Source: Dermanyssus gallinae (lineage: Eukaryota > Arthropoda > Arachnida > Mesostigmata > Dermanyssidae). Taken from it: DNA of 64,000 nucleotides. A model generated the notes under the pieces. That model searched no databases, was not told where the DNA came from, and saw only the letters and a list, made by a program, of their open reading frames with translations. The translations under genes and the position numbers were made by a program. Shown here one piece after another: positions 11,864-22,439 of this stretch (positions are counted from its first letter, which is position 1; every line of letters begins with the position of its first letter). Where the stretch lies: positions 130,001 through 194,000 of the forward strand of contig QVRM01005665.1 in the NCBI GenBank assembly GCA_003439945.1, given 5' to 3'.

Positions 11864-14800
11864 ATGTTAAAGATACTTCAGGTAAACCTTAACCGCTGCA
11901 GGGCGGCGCATGACGTGCTCGATGAGATAGTACGCAGAGAGTCCATAGGCCTCGCCTGCTTTCCGAGCCAAACATAGCGATCACCAAGCGGAAGGCAGAC
12001 TGGGTATCTGACGCAGAGGCGGATACCGCAATCTGGTGGACGGGTTCTGAGAGAAACCTCGCGATTAGGGGCGGGGGGGTCGGGGAGGGGGTTCTCCTGG
12101 CTGGAGATTGACCGGGTAGGGGTCATCTATAGCTGCTACTTCTCTCCCAACAGGGAGGAGGAGGAATTCGAGGAATTTCTCGAGGAACTTGCCCAGAGCG
12201 CGGGGGCACATGCAGGTAAGAGGATAGTGATCACCGGGGATTTTAACGCAGCCAGCATAGCATGGGGTAGCCAAACCACAACTAGACGGGCCCAAACTCT
12301 ACAGGAGTGGATGGCTGAAAAAAGTCTAATGGTTCTTAATGACGGAAGGGTCCCCACCTTTTCCAGAGGGAGCCAGACGGCCTTCCTTCATTGACCTAAC
12401 AATAGTCAATGAGGCGGCCTTTCCACTGGTGGTAGAGTGGAGGGCGAGGAAGACGGAGGAGACCATGAGTGACCACAGATACATCTGTTTCACCATCAGT
12501 ACCCCCGAGGTGGCCCTCGCCCCGCCCCCTAGTAAGCGATGGCAGATGCGGAAACTCGACGCCAAGATTCTAGTGGCTGAAATAGACGAGGGTTGCAAAC
12601 AACTGGGAGACATGGTGGGGGATGAATATCAATTAATTAGCATACTCTCTACAGCATGCGAGAAAGCTGCTCCCTCACAACACCATGGGAGCCGCCACCC
12701 TTCTAATTACTGGTGGAACAAAGGGATCGCAGCTGCCCGCAGGGCTTGCATTAGGCTAAATATGATTTTCACGAGAACGCGCAGCTGGTTAACGCAAAGA
12801 AAACGACGGGTGGGATTTTACGGGGAGCGAGAGACCGCAAGAGCTGAATCCCAATTGACGGAGTACAAGGCTGCTCGATCGAGACTCCGAGGACTCATCG
12901 CCAAAAGTAAAGCCCGAGCGGAGAAAGAGCTGATAGACGCGGTGGAGAGCGACGTATGGGGCCTGCCGTACCGAATAGTTATGGCCAAACTCCGGAGACC
13001 TCCCCCGAAACTCCCCCCGGATGTGCTGCGGGAGACTGTAACCGGTCTTTTTCCGGCACAGCCGCGGAGAGAAAACGAGGAGTTCTCGGTCACCCCGGAA
13101 GACATTCCGGAGGTGACGCTGGAGGAGGTCGAACAAGCCCGGAATCGGTTGGCAACCGGTAAAGCGCCCGGCCTAGACGGAATTCCCCCAGAGGTAGCGA
13201 GGCTACTGGTCAAAAGGTGGCCTAAGGTCTTCCAAGACTTTGCCAACAAGCTTCTGAGAGAGGGGAGATTCCCGAGGCTGTGGAAAAGGGCAAGCCTGCT
13301 TCTAATCCCCAAACCCGGGAGGAAGACGGGGCTTTCGGCTTACCGGCCCATATGCCTCATTGACGCCATGGGTAAGCTCCTGGAGAACGTTATAGTCAAG
13401 AGACTAAACGACAAGATTCAGGAAAAGAACGCCCTATCAGATGCCCAGTACGGCTTCCGGAAGGGCAGATCCGCATTAGGGGCTCTAAAGAAGGTTCTGA
13501 AACGGGCGGGTGAGGAGACTATGAAGACCCCTAAAACAAGGGGATTCGTGCTCCTGATCCTCCTGGATGTCAAAAATGCCTTCAACACAATGAATTGGAA
13601 AGTAATTGTGGAGGCGATGAAGAGGAAGGGCTTTTCCCTCTATTTCCGTCGAATGATTTCATCCTACCTGGATGACAGAGGCTTGGTTGCAGGGGGGCAG
13701 GAGTACGAGGTTACTGCCGGAGTCCCACAGGGCTCGATTCTAGGACCCGTGCTCTGGAACATAGCTTACGACGGGGTGCTCGAGATACGAGGTCTCCCGT
13801 ATGGGGTGGAGACGTTGGCGTACGCCGATGACCTTGCACTCATGATAACGGCCAGGACCGAAAGAGCCCTGGAGAGCGCCGCCAATGAGGCCTTGTCAAT
13901 GGTGTCCGAGTGGATGGAGTCCCATCACTTGAAACTGGCACCCGACAAGACGGAGGCGATGTACCTAACAGGCAGAAAGAGGACGACCGGCATTAACCTC
14001 GTGATGGCGGGCCACCCGATAGAAATCAGAAAGAAGGTAAAGTACCTTGGGGTCATGCTAGACACTGGACTGACCGTATCGGCACACGTTAAGTACGTGG
14101 CCGAAAGGGCCCAAAGGGTCTCCCTGAACCTGGCGCGGATCATGCCTAGGGTCGGTGGGGTGGCTGAGGTGAAAAGAAGGCTCCTGGCCTCGGTGGCCGA
14201 ATCAACGGCGCTATACGCAGCCCCAGTCTGGGGGGACATGGCAATGCGGACGGCGAAAAATCGGGGGGCACTAAGGTCGACCCAACGAACGCTGGCAATC
14301 AGGGTAAGCCGGGCGTATCGAACAGTCTCGACCGAAGCTCTCCTGGTCCTAGCCAAAATGCTGCCATGGGACCTCCTAGTGGCTGAACGAAGTAAAATGT
14401 ATCTAGACGAAGGTCTGGATCTCACCAGGGCCAGGAGTGCCACCATATCGGCCTGGCATGAGGAATGGGCGCAGGTAAGACCCGGTGTGACCACAGGGAA
14501 CTGGACCAAGAGTCTGATACCGGACCTCAGGGCATGGTATGACCGCCGACACGGGGAGCTTACCTACTGGACGACTCAGGTTCTGACCAGACACGGCCAG
14601 TTCCAGAGCTACCTGTCAAGGATCAAGAAGGCCATCAGCGATATCTGCGTACTGTGCGACTCTGGAGAAGCGGACAACGTAGAGCATACTGTTCTGCGGT
14701 GTGATGCTCTCAGGGAAGCACGGGACGCAGCACCAACCGCTGTGAGAGGCCGACCCATCAAGGAGGTGGTCTCCCATATGATGACTTCGGCGGAGGCATG

Positions 14801-15017
14801 GAGGGAGGCGACGAACTTGTTCGACGCTGTTTTGACACTCAAGACAGCCAAGGAAACGGCCAGGCGGGAGAGGTTTGAGCCGGTCTCTCGGGAGAGTGGT
14901 CGAGACAAGGAGCCGAGAGAGGGAGGAGGGGGTGGGGAGCAGCCAGGCCCTCATGGTCTCGACGCACCCTCACAGGACGGATTACAAAATGGCATCCCCC
15001 TATCCAACCGCAGGTAG
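11864..15017 (+). pseudogene. R1-like ORF2: endonuclease, reverse transcriptase
   Basis: ORF2 probably begins at ATG 11864 (MLKILQVNLNRCRAAHD, the first strand of an APE endonuclease). The endonuclease region (11864-12480) is broken by several frameshifts, but VITGDFNAASIAW, SFIDLTIV and SDHRYI are legible. From 12339 to 15017 one frame of 892 codons is open and contains the whole RT: GKAPGLDGIPPEV, LLLIPKPG, YRPICLID, QYGFRKGRS, DVKNAFNTMNW, GVPQGSILGPVLWNI and the catalytic YADD in LAYADDLALMI. Near the end lies CVLCDSGEADNVEHTVLRC, the CCHC motif typical of R1-clade C-termini. The RT is well preserved, while the endonuclease is destroyed, so autonomous activity is unlikely. Confidence 0.9.
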
Positions 15018-15241
15018 ACATGCGGGATGATAGTCAGGGATAGAGCTGATTGAAGGAGAACGGCAGAGACGCCTCTCCCACGGCTTCGATGTAATGCCAA
15101 AGTAATACCGTGCCTGGGGGGTGGGGAGGAATCCGGGTTTAGTGGGTTTGCGAGTCTCACACTAGTCACGCAGGCTGCTAGTGGCGCATGTGCATCATGC
15201 ATTACCGAAACCTCCCAGAACAAAAAAAAAAGCCTGTTAGG

Positions 15242-16085
15242 CGCTTGCAGAAAGTACCTAAATTGTATATTTTTTTAAGAATCAACATTAGTAGTACTAT
15301 GTTAAGCAATATAAGCTAAGATGACAAACAGGTTGTTGTTCGTTTTTAAACTAGTCTTTTCTTTAGACTTTGTTCCGCGGCGTTGCCGTTGGTACCTCGC
15401 GACCGACTGTGTTACTTAAATATATTAGCAAGGTAGTTCGAGCTAAATTGTGATTTTAACCTTAGTTATCGATGCTTCTAGAATAGTGCACATTTATTCA
15501 TTCGACTTTCCGACAGCTGGACGTATAGGGTGATAGGGCTACGGTATGCGCAGTAAATGTTTTGCGCTTTTAACAGTTGTATTAAAATCAATCAGGTAGC
15601 CTGTTGAGGGCAGATTCGTTTTCTTTTGCAGCCAACGAAGGCATTAATTGTGATAAACCAGTACCAACATTGATCACAAATAACTTTAGAGATAATTTTA
15701 ATTCCGAGGGAAGTACAATGTATGAATTGAAAGGGTTACGCGATGTGCTCCTGAACCTACCCCCATCGGCAACAGACGTTTTTGCAAACACTACGGCATC
15801 AACACTGGCTTTGATCACGCTTTCTCGCCGGAGATATTGAAACGACACGTGCGTTGCAGGTGCAATATTCGCAAATTAAACAGGGCGAACGCAGGTCCGT
15901 ACTGTGCAACTTGCGAAAATCAGTTCCAACAAGTTAGTGCTGATGAGATCCGATTCAAACACGCTGTTCTATATATATATAATAAACGCGTCAGCAACAT
16001 ACTGCAAATCGTGTATTTAAAGAAAGTCTCGCTGATCGCCGCTAAAAACATTGTTGCCAACGGAACCGTAGAATGACGACAGTAA
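15242..16085. other. No recognised gene; one unexplained open frame
   Basis: A strong-looking acceptor (TTCTTTTGCAG, ending near 15632) is followed by an open stretch to 15840 encoding ANEGINCDKPVPTLI, NFRDNFNSEG and ELKGLRDVLLNLPP. I do not recognise it and no matching donor or partner exon is evident. The rest is AT-rich. Confidence 0.3.
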
Positions 16086-16089
16086 AAAG

Positions 16090-16310
16090 TGCGCAAAAAG
16101 TACGGTTTCCGTAAGGGGAACTCCACGCTTGGCGCCCTTATACGGGCTTTGGAACAGGCGACCGAACAGTTAACGCGATGGACGCGATGAGGCGCAAGGA
16201 CATCTCCCCATGCATTCGCCGGATAATTTTGTCCTACCTATCGGAGAGAAGACTGTCGGCCGGCGGCCAGGAGTATGAAACGCTGCGGGGGTTCCTCAAG
16301 GGTGGGTCTT
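16090..16310 (+). pseudogene. R1-like RT scrap
   Basis: The translation gives YGFRKGNSTLGALIRALEQA, then RRKDISPCIRRIILSYLSE and LSAGGQEYETLRGF, matching the RT of the element at 10868-15230 around QYGFRKGRSALGALKK and AGGQEYEVTAG. The DVKNAFN segment between the two blocks is deleted, and the QG following VP is lost. Confidence 0.75.
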
Positions 16311-16673
16311 TAAGTCAAGTTTATGTCGCACCATAATGGGTCTTAATCTCCTGTAATCTAATGTCTTGCTTGAACTCTCGGATATTGAAAGCAACATACG
16401 ATTTCTTAGTTTTGCACTCAGTAATAGCAGAGCTACATCTTTCAATGGTTCAATTGGCGATGTGACTGCTACCACTATATGGCCCTATGATGAGTGTTGC
16501 CTGCAACGAGCATGATGGATCGCTAGGCCTGTGGTCTGAACAGGCGGTGACACCGAGAGCACTTAGGTGTACGAGGAAGAATTTATCGGAAGAGCCACAC
16601 TCTTTGAACAAATGATAGATAGATTATAGATAGTAGCACCTAATAGACATCCTTGAGCGAAGTCTACCCATCA

Positions 16674-17951
16674 TTGGTAGTTCAACAAGTTCTTGAAATG
16701 AGCTTTTCAGAATTCGAATTCACCGCTATTGGAAACGGCAACTTTTCGAATACTAGCAGTCAAAATATGATGGTGATTGGCCGTTGCGATTTCGTTTGAT
16801 CGCTTTACCCGTGCAACGTATCGGCGTGATTTTGAAAAATGGAGAAAAAAGAGTTTCGAGTGGTTATCAAGCATTTTTATTTCAAAGGTTGGAATGCGAC
16901 CCAAGTGAAAACTGAGTTAGACGAGGTGTACGGTGACTCTGCGCCATGTTTTGCCACTGTTTCCAACTGGATTAATGAGTTAAAAAGAGGTCGCAGGAGC
17001 ACCGAGGATGAACTACGTTCAGGACGCCCAAAAACGGCAACTGATGAGGAAAACGTGGAAAAAGTGCGGAAAATCGTTGCCGCAGATAAGCGAGTGAACA
17101 TTAGGGAGATAGCGGAGGCCTTGGAAATCAGTTTGGGTAGAGTGCATTTCATCCTGCACGAAAACTTGAAGATGAAAAAGCTCAGAGCAAAATGGGTGCC
17201 GCATTTGCTCAACCAAGGCCAAAAAGACGCGCGTGTTTCCGCTTCACAGCGAAATTTGGCCAAGATGTCGAAAAATCCGTCGGATCTTTGGCGCAGATTC
17301 GTGACCGTCAATGAAAGCTGGTTCCATCACTACACTCCCGATACCCAAGAAGCATCTCGTCAATGGTGTGCACCTGCTGAAGGACCTCCGAAAAGGGTTC
17401 GGACAACGGCATCGGCCGGAAAGATGATGGCTACGGTTTTTTGAGACCAACCTGGAATAATTCTGGTCGAGTACCTTGAGAGCGGTAAAACGATCACGGG
17501 AGAATATTATGCAAGACTGTTAGACTGCCTGAAGCAAGAACTCATCGTGAAACGGCCCGCTTTGCAGAAGAAGGTTGTCTTGTTTCACCAGAACAATGCT
17601 CCCGCACACAAGTCGCGGCAAGCAACGGCAAAACTGGCCCAACTGAGGTTCGAACTTATTGAACAACCTTTCTATTCTCCAGACCTGGCCCCCTATGATT
17701 ATTTCCTCTTCGGACATTTGAAGAATAGTCTCGGTGGAAAGCGTTTTTCTAGCAATGAAGAGGTTAAGGCTGCTGTCAATGCCTATTTTCAGTCTAAAGA
17801 CGCGGAATTCTACTCAAGAGGTATAAATGCTTTGAAATCTCGGTGGGAAAAGTGTATTGAGCTTCTCGGGGAGTATATCGAATAAGAAAAAATTAAAAAC
17901 AAGATTTGGAAAATTCTTGGTTTTCATTTTAAGAACTTGTTGAACTACCTG
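16674..17951 (+). mobile_element. mariner-family DNA transposon, copy 1
   Basis: About 1.28 kb, bounded by imperfect terminal inverted repeats: GGTAGTTCAACAAGTTCTT at the left (from 16676) and its complement AAGAACTTGTTGAACTACC at the right (ending near 17950). The terminal bases and flanking TA are mutated at the left end. It holds one transposase gene. Copy 2 lies at 29729-31013. Confidence 0.9.
16839..17885 (+). pseudogene. mariner transposase, inactivated
   Basis: The gene has 348 sense codons in one frame from ATG 16839 to TAA 17885, interrupted by TGA at 17442-17444 where copy 2 has tryptophan (FWDQRG). The N-terminal half has two helix-turn-helix units (FYFKGWNATQVKTELDEVYG; NIREIAEALEISLGRVHFIL) around a basic GRPKTA hook. 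The catalytic DD34D triad is damaged: the first Asp is Asn (TVNESW) and the second is Asn (HQNNAPAH). The third Asp, in SPDLAPYDYFLF, is kept. Copy 2 retains the first two Asp residues. The enzyme would cut and paste the element at TA sites. This copy is dead on three counts. Confidence 0.92.
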
Positions 17952-18716
17952 TGGAGTGCCTTTCCGGTACCCAGGGAACATTGTAACACCTCTCTATGTG
18001 GGTTCGGCAGGTGGGTGATCCCGTTGGAAGACTTCCTGTTCATTTTGCGAGTTTTTGCATGATGCTTTAAGATGGTCACGCTTACCGCACTTCCTACACG
18101 CTCTTCGTAGTTTGCAGCGACCGGAAAATGCCCGACTGTTAAGCAATTAAAGCAAAGAGTTAGTCTGTTGATCTTAACCATCTTTACGCGTGAGCGGTAT
18201 CTCGAAAAAACCGACACAGGGGGCTGCTTATCAAAGGTCAGAATTACCTTGTCAAACGGCCACCGGTTGGCCGTCCCTCCAACGAGGAGGCGACAGCAAC
18301 CTACAACGCGAAATTCAATCAATTCTGAATTGATCTCTGATCGGAAAACGCCGGGGTCACGCCAGTAATGCGTGCTCTGAAACAAGCCAGCACTGGGCAA
18401 GTGATCGACAGGAGTTCACCCCCTAGCTTTCTTATTGCTAGTATGTATTTTGCCGCGTCTAGGATCGGACTCGACAGAAGAATGCTATGCTTTTACCGGA
18501 AATCTTGCACTGCGGGAGAATAGCGTGCACTTCCTTAAACAACTTCAAGAAGAAACTTTCTTTGAACTCTGCCTTGAGGATCTTGTCTCCGTAACATAAC
18601 CTTAAGAAGACCCACTGCCCGGGTCTGAAAGTTCGTCTTGAACTCTTAAAGAGTCTGTTTTTCGCCGACAGCGAACTTCGTTTCTCGCCAGCTAAGTGTG
18701 GTGGTAAACCACTCAT
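17952..18716 (-). pseudogene. Non-LTR retrotransposon ORF1 (gag) fragment
   Basis: A minus-strand stretch reads GQWVFLRLCYGDKILKAEF (upstream part), then NRWPFDKVILTFDKQPPV, RYRSRVKMVKINRLTLCFNC and LTVGHFPVAA. The order 'PFDKVILTFD... , C-x2-C-x4-H' is that of I-clade or related gag proteins entering their first zinc knuckle. The fourth knuckle cysteine and later knuckles are lost through frameshift. It abuts the right end of mariner copy 1. Confidence 0.5.
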
Positions 18717-19296
18717 TGTCTCTCATGAATACATCGCCACCATTTCCACCATCACTCCATCTAGGGCGGTAGAATATTTTCGTCGCTGTGCACCTTTATT
18801 TGCTGAGCTTGTCCCAACTACGCTGCTTTTGGCTTGGTACACACTTAGCTAAAAGGAAATGCAGAGCAACTTGCGACCACAGTGCAACTTACAATTGGCT
18901 TTTCCTGCAACCTCAACAAGAAATGTCCGTTCACAGCGAAAGCTTCGTTATCAAGTAATCTATGTGTAGTGTCCACCACCCCCATGACCGGGCGGCGATC
19001 GTTACGAGTTCGCCATTCTCTCGCTCAAGCAACACACGTCCTCTGCCTGACTCGCGCCAACGACTACTAACTCATTTATTCGCACTCACAGATTGCCCGC
19101 GCATATAGTGACTTCCCGCGTCTTCGCTAGTAGGGTGGCGGCATCTTCTAATTGGCGCCATGATTTAGCTTGCTTCGGCATTGCCGCTAACCGAGGCTGT
19201 CTATGCCCGCGCTGTTTAACGGACACTGCTATCCTACACTATGTTTTACCATTGCTTAATCTTCGTTATCGATGTGCCATCGCTATGCGTATATTC
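18717..19296. other. No recognised gene
   Basis: No domain, RNA gene or repeat recognised. It ends at the 26-base T run of the next SINE. Confidence 0.35.
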
Positions 19297-19329
<33 letters not shown>

Positions 19330-19511
19330 TTCCGTAAGGCAATTGCCCGTGTACGGATTTTTCATGTCATGGCTAAGTTTAGTCCACTCCGGCATTTACC
19401 TTGTTTAAATTGGAAACCATGCAAACCAATTTAAGAGTGGCCGGTCTAGGGTTCGAACCCAGCCCTCCCGAATGCAAGGCAAAGGCTTTGCCACTAAGCC
19501 ACCTTGCTCGG
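19297..19511 (-). repeat. tRNA-derived SINE, copy 2
   Basis: This is the reverse complement of the element at 10103-10303. The tRNA-like head is better preserved (TGGCTTAGTGGCAAAGCC for the A box and GGGTTCGAACCC for the B box). It ends in a poly(A) tail seen here as 26 T residues (19297-19322), a young-looking homopolymer. Directly inside the tail lies the hairpin block CCGTA / GGCAATTGCC / TACGG. Confidence 0.88.
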
Positions 19512-20640
19512 TGCATAGAAGCTCAAAATAGAAGTGTCAACTATGGCTATAAAAAACGCTTGTTACCCTTTAACACACTGCAATAGTAGTAAGTCACACA
19601 CACACACACTGAAATAGTAATAAGTTATACCTTTTACAGTAAAGATCATACGTACACTGTTTTATTTTAAGCATTGCAATATGAAACTAACCTAGATATT
19701 ACAATAGCAATTAACCTCGATCTCTGAAAACAACGACATGTTGTCTGCTACCTACTAATAGTACTGCCTGACTTCGCAAACGGTCCCATTTCGTGTGCAC
19801 TCGTTCTCATCAGCGGCAGCGTTTGCTTTGTCTATCATGCACGGATGCACTGTGCAGATTGTTTTAATTGGTGAGTAAACTATACGTTGTACCTGGGCGT
19901 ACTGAAACGCATATTTTGATTATGATTTTTATTTTTCAAAGACTGGGTTATTACTTAGTGTGGTTTGAATGAAACTCGACCGTTTTAGCTTCTTTTTCTC
20001 TAAATAACAGTACGAACTAAGGTTGCAAAATCGTACATATTTTTGAAGGTAGGCCATTTGGCCTTGAAATTAAGAATGCTTTTTTGCTGTATGTGGCAAA
20101 TAGGTAGCTTTCTACACGGATAGGTATTACGTTTAGAAACATTGCATCTTCGAGCTAAGATTGGCCACTAGCAGTTTTTTACATATATTAACGTGCTTTC
20201 AAGGACTCTCTTGATCTTCATAGAGGTGGATCTCTGCTATCACAAAACTGCGTCAGTTTTAGTATTATGTTGTTTTTGTTTTCAGTTTTGTTATTTTACA
20301 TCGTAACGTCTAGTGAGTTGTTCAAATATTTCGGAGATGTTTTGCAACATTTTTCCACGAAGTGAGTCTGTTAGAAGAGTAGTACGCTGGCTCAGCTTAA
20401 CTGACTTAGCTACTAGGCAATGTACTCTACAGTTGCTCCCAAAATAAAAGTTCTTTAGCACTATTCATGACCTCATGACGTGGTTTTTGATACGCTATTG
20501 TATGCGCGCATTGCAAAAAACATGAGCTTATTTTGAACGCACTCGCAAATACTTTCTCTTGAGGAAGTTTACGTAGAGTGTTTACTTGCGAGACCATATG
20601 AACTACGGGGGCCTCGGTAAGTTTTTGTATTCTTTGCCCA
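19512..20640. other. No recognised gene
   Basis: AT-rich with a short CA run (about 19597-19608). No open frame with a recognisable domain. Confidence 0.4.
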
Positions 20641-20749
20641 CTTATTCCCACTAAACGCACCTCCCCCCTTAAGCTTCACTCTCTGTCAGCCCGGCTCTCC
20701 TTTTAATAGTACTACGAGCCGACAGGAGAAGTGGTGAGTGTTTTTTAAA

Positions 20750-22317
20750 TCAATTGGCCGAAGACCTCTCAAAGTTTGGCCCTATAGCTATAAAACTGCG
20801 TTCCTCCACCTGCAAAACGATTCTTCTAGAGGCACAGGCGTTTTCTGTCCTTTCTGTTGCAAATATGTCTCTCCTGAGGCGCTCCAGGTTCCCCTTTCTA
20901 ACCAGTACCTCTCGTGCCACTGCAGCTCCTATATGCCAGTTAGAGGTGCTTTTACAAATAAATTGCACAAACTGTGCAATTGCCTGAGTAGGCAGGTCCG
21001 AAGGGTTCGTACAATTTAGCTCTCCGCCCAACTTCAGTCGCTCCAGCACTTTTCTTTTAGTCTCTATTCTGACTTGCGCAAAGACCGGACAGACCAACAG
21101 AGTATGGGCAGCGTCGTCTACGACACCTAGGTCACAGAGTACGCATATGTCCGAAGAGGCTTTTCCTATTTTTGACAGATATGTCTGAAAGTTGCCATGG
21201 CCCGTTATAACCTGCGTCAAAAAGTGATCAACCTCTCCTTCGGGTCGATTCAACCACTTCTTTATGTCAGGAATAAGGTTGCGCACGCGCGCCCGGGTGC
21301 GCCATCTGAAATGGCAGCCTATTCGTCCTGCCATGCAGTTAGAGTGCCTTCTCTTTGATGTTCTCTGACTTTCCTAGTAGAGCTTTTGGGCCCCTATCCC
21401 ATAATCTCTGTCTTTCCTCTGCCTTTAGGTCCAAGGGAGGAGTGCCAGCAAGGACAAGTGCAGCGGAGGTGCTAACAGTCCTATAGGCCTGAGTAATCTG
21501 TAAGGCCGCGGTCCTTTGTGTTCTTCTTAACATATGTTTTAGCTCTTGCGACTCTTTAGCCGCTGTGAACCACACCGGTGCTCCAAACAACGCTGTAGAT
21601 TCGGCGGCCGACATAATAAGTCTCCTGCGTCCTGTTTTACTTGGCCCATGAATGTTAGGAAGGATCTTGGCTATTGCGTTGGCCACCTTCTCCGCTTTCT
21701 TCAGAGCGTTTCTAGCATGGTGCATACCCCTCATTCCTCTGTCCAGATATATGCCTAAATACCTGGCTACACTGACCATCCTAATCTGGACCTTATTTAG
21801 GACAAGGTTGATGAGTCGCACTTGCTTCTTTTCTATCAGCAGAATACCTTCACTCTTCTCCGGAGCAAGAGCCAACCCAGCCTCCTTTATCCGTTCCTCT
21901 ACAAGTTTCAGGGCTTTGTTGGCATATAATTCTACCTCTGTAGTCGTCTTAGCCTGCACCGTCACAGCCAAGTCGTCTGCGTATGCCAAAAGCTCAACTC
22001 CGACAGAAAGGTTACGTAGTCGGAGTACATCGTCGTACGCTATGTTCCACAGTAGTGGCCCGAGGATGGAACCCTGTGGGACACCCGCTGTTCTCGGCAT
22101 CTCCTTGCCCTCACAAGTGATGACACGATCTTTTAAGTAGTCCGAGGTTAGCCATTGGAGGAATGCCGTCAGGCCCTGGAGCTTTACCTTGTTTGATTCT
22201 CTCAGCTGCTTGTAGTACTTCTACAACAGAAACTTCAGATGCATACATTTCTGATCCTTTCTCTAATTGGTTATTCTCGTAAACTCCTCTAGGAAAGTCT
22301 GCGTGCTGGGAAAACAA
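20750..22317 (-). pseudogene. R1-like ORF2 remnant (RT palm and C-terminus)
   Basis: Reading the minus strand, EVLQAAERIKQGKAPGPDGI (from about 22230) jumps directly to DYLKDRVITCEGK and MPRTAGVPQGSILGPLLWNI. This deletes roughly 200 residues including the YRP, FRKG and first catalytic Asp motifs. The YADD motif is intact (LLAYADDLAVTVQA) within 21339-22100. The C-terminal part (20750-21334) carries CVLCDLGVVDDAAHTLLVC, the clade's CCHC motif. A short gap with a frame change lies near 21336. Confidence 0.82.
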
Positions 22318-22439
22318 TCTATCAGTACAAGCTATACTGATTCATTAGTTGGGATGGGGTTTGCACTAGTTGCCGCAATCAAGCCTCTGGCGATGTGGCT
22401 GGAACTCGGAGTGATGAACCCCTCCGCGTCTATCTTTTC

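Larger units (their letters stand above)
10857..15241 (+). mobile_element. R1-clade non-LTR retrotransposon with target-site duplications
   Basis: The 11-base sequence AGCCTGTTAGG occurs at 10857-10867 and again at 15231-15241, directly after a run of nine A residues. This gives both ends of the insertion: element body 10868-15230, about 4.36 kb. The element starts inside ORF1, so it is 5'-truncated, the usual result of target-primed reverse transcription. It holds ORF1 (gag with zinc knuckles), ORF2 (endonuclease, RT, C-terminal zinc motif) and a roughly 200-bp 3' untranslated region whose sequence recurs at 56045-56220. R1-clade members are best known from 28S rDNA, but this one lies in ordinary sequence. 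Confidence 0.9.

Noticed and set aside
12789..14954. Minus-strand open frames within the R1-like ORF2
   Set aside because: They are antisense shadows of the 892-codon RT frame; GC-rich codon use keeps the opposite strand open.
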